The position numbers and the translations under genes were made by a program. From Flavobacteriaceae bacterium MAR_2010_188 (GTDB taxonomy: Bacteria; Bacteroidota; Bacteroidia; Flavobacteriales; Flavobacteriaceae), in the NCBI GenBank assembly GCA_900104375.1, contig LT629302.1:3392480-3456479 (forward strand): a stretch of DNA of 64,000 nt, read 5' to 3'. This document shows, in pieces, positions 63,593 through 64,000 of this stretch. How positions within the stretch are numbered: position 1 is the stretch's first letter; the number at the start of each line of letters is the position of its first letter. The notes beneath the pieces are model-generated. The model did not search any database and was not told where the DNA came from. It saw nothing but the letters and a program-made list of their open reading frames with translations.

Positions 63593-63961
63593 ATGAAAGA
63601 GTTAACCAAAGCAGAGGAAGAAATCATGCAAGTTTTATGGGTTTTGAAGAAAGCCAATGTAAAGCAAATCATTGTCGAGCTGCCACAGCCAAAACCTGCC
63701 TATAATACCGTTTCTACTATCGTTAGGATTTTAGAGAGCAAGGGTTTCGTAGATTATGAGAAATTAGGTAAAGGGCATATTTACTACCCATTATTAGAAA
63801 AACAGGATTATTCTAACCAATCGTTGAGCAAGTTGGTAGACGATTATTTTCAAGGGTCATTTAAAAGTATGGTGTCTTTCTTTGTAAAGAAAAATGATAT
63901 CTCACTAAAAGAACTTGAGTCGGTCTTACAAGAAATCAACAAAAACGAGGATAAATCATGA
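63593..63961 (+). CDS. BlaI/MecI/CopY-family transcriptional repressor
   Basis: A 122-residue winged-helix repressor: LTKAEEEIMQVLWVLKKANVKQI, then PAYNTVSTIVRILESKGFVDYEKLGKGHIYYPL, the family's recognition helix and wing. The C-terminal half is the dimerisation helix region. It overlaps the next gene by 4 bases (ATGA). BlaI proteins are usually cut by a membrane BlaR1-type peptidase when a signal arrives, which releases their operators. Confidence 0.92.
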   Translation: MKELTKAEEEIMQVLWVLKKANVKQIIVELPQPKPAYNTVSTIVRILESKGFVDYEKLGKGHIYYPLLEKQDYSNQSLSKLVDDYFQGSFKSMVSFFVKKNDISLKELESVLQEINKNEDKS

Positions 63962-64000
63962 TAAGCTATATTTTAAATACCTGCTTATTTCAACTAATCT
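63958..64000 (+). CDS. M56/BlaR1-like membrane peptidase (start only)
   Basis: Only the first 14 codons are in the window (ISYILNTCLFQLI). They look like the first membrane helix of M56 peptidases that follow BlaI genes in Bacteroidota. The overlap with the repressor gene supports the pairing. Identity rests mainly on context. Confidence 0.6.
   Translation, partial: MISYILNTCLFQLI

Overview
The window looks like a chromosomal segment of a marine-type Flavobacteriaceae member (Bacteroidota). It is AT-rich. Its promoters fit the Bacteroidota pattern TTTG-N(19-23)-TAnnTTTG. It carries family hallmarks: a type IX secretion C-terminal domain, a TonB-dependent receptor with an STN domain, DUF4249 lipoproteins, DUF2490, and a DnaE with an N-terminal exonuclease domain. 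No genus is assigned.

Layout. (1) 1-9.6 kb is housekeeping: an outer-membrane barrel, dnaE, a DUF2490 protein, trxA, a ClpP-family protease, a DUF58 protein, tRNA-Asp with a strange tandem array of tRNA 3' ends and terminators, and a YegP-like protein. (2) 9.6-16.9 kb (minus strand) is a four-gene outer-membrane operon: TonB-dependent receptor, two tandem DUF4249 lipoproteins and a large secreted protein. (3) 17.1-20.9 kb holds a candidate small structured RNA and three cell-wall or peptide hydrolases (amidase, M14 carboxypeptidase, PBP4-type carboxypeptidase). (4) 21.0-26.2 kb holds a T9SS-targeted 1036-residue protein, a 65-residue protein with a PxD-type C-terminal sorting signal, a small barrel, an exosortase-family membrane protease and a partner membrane protein. 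(5) 26.2-59.5 kb is a large surface-glycan locus: Wzm/Wzt-type ABC exporter, about 18 glycosyltransferases, a pyruvyltransferase-like protein, a sulfotransferase, three hexapeptide acyltransferases, a Wzy-like membrane protein, a WecA/TagO-like initiating transferase, a Wza-like export lipoprotein and a Wzc-like co-polymerase/tyrosine kinase. A clearly decayed glycosyltransferase pseudogene and a second decayed stretch interrupt it. (6) 59.5-62.8 kb is a signalling module: a 58-residue secreted peptide, a histidine kinase with a predicted periplasmic TPR domain, and a NarL/LuxR-type response regulator. (7) 62.8-64 kb has a DUF456 protein and a BlaI-type repressor with two tandem palindromic operators, followed by the start of a BlaR1/M56-like gene.

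How the genes work together. The WecA-like enzyme would load the first sugar on undecaprenyl phosphate and the glycosyltransferases would extend it. Acyl, sulfate and pyruvyl enzymes would decorate it. Export would use the ABC exporter and/or the Wzy/Wzc/Wza set. No flippase and no nucleotide-sugar synthesis genes are visible here. The exosortase with its tiny candidate substrate next to a glycan locus fits the known association of exosortases with exopolysaccharide loci, and is the best candidate for an under-described system. The peptide/TPR-kinase/regulator module, whose promoter has a 21-bp-spaced direct repeat just upstream of its -33 element, is the second.
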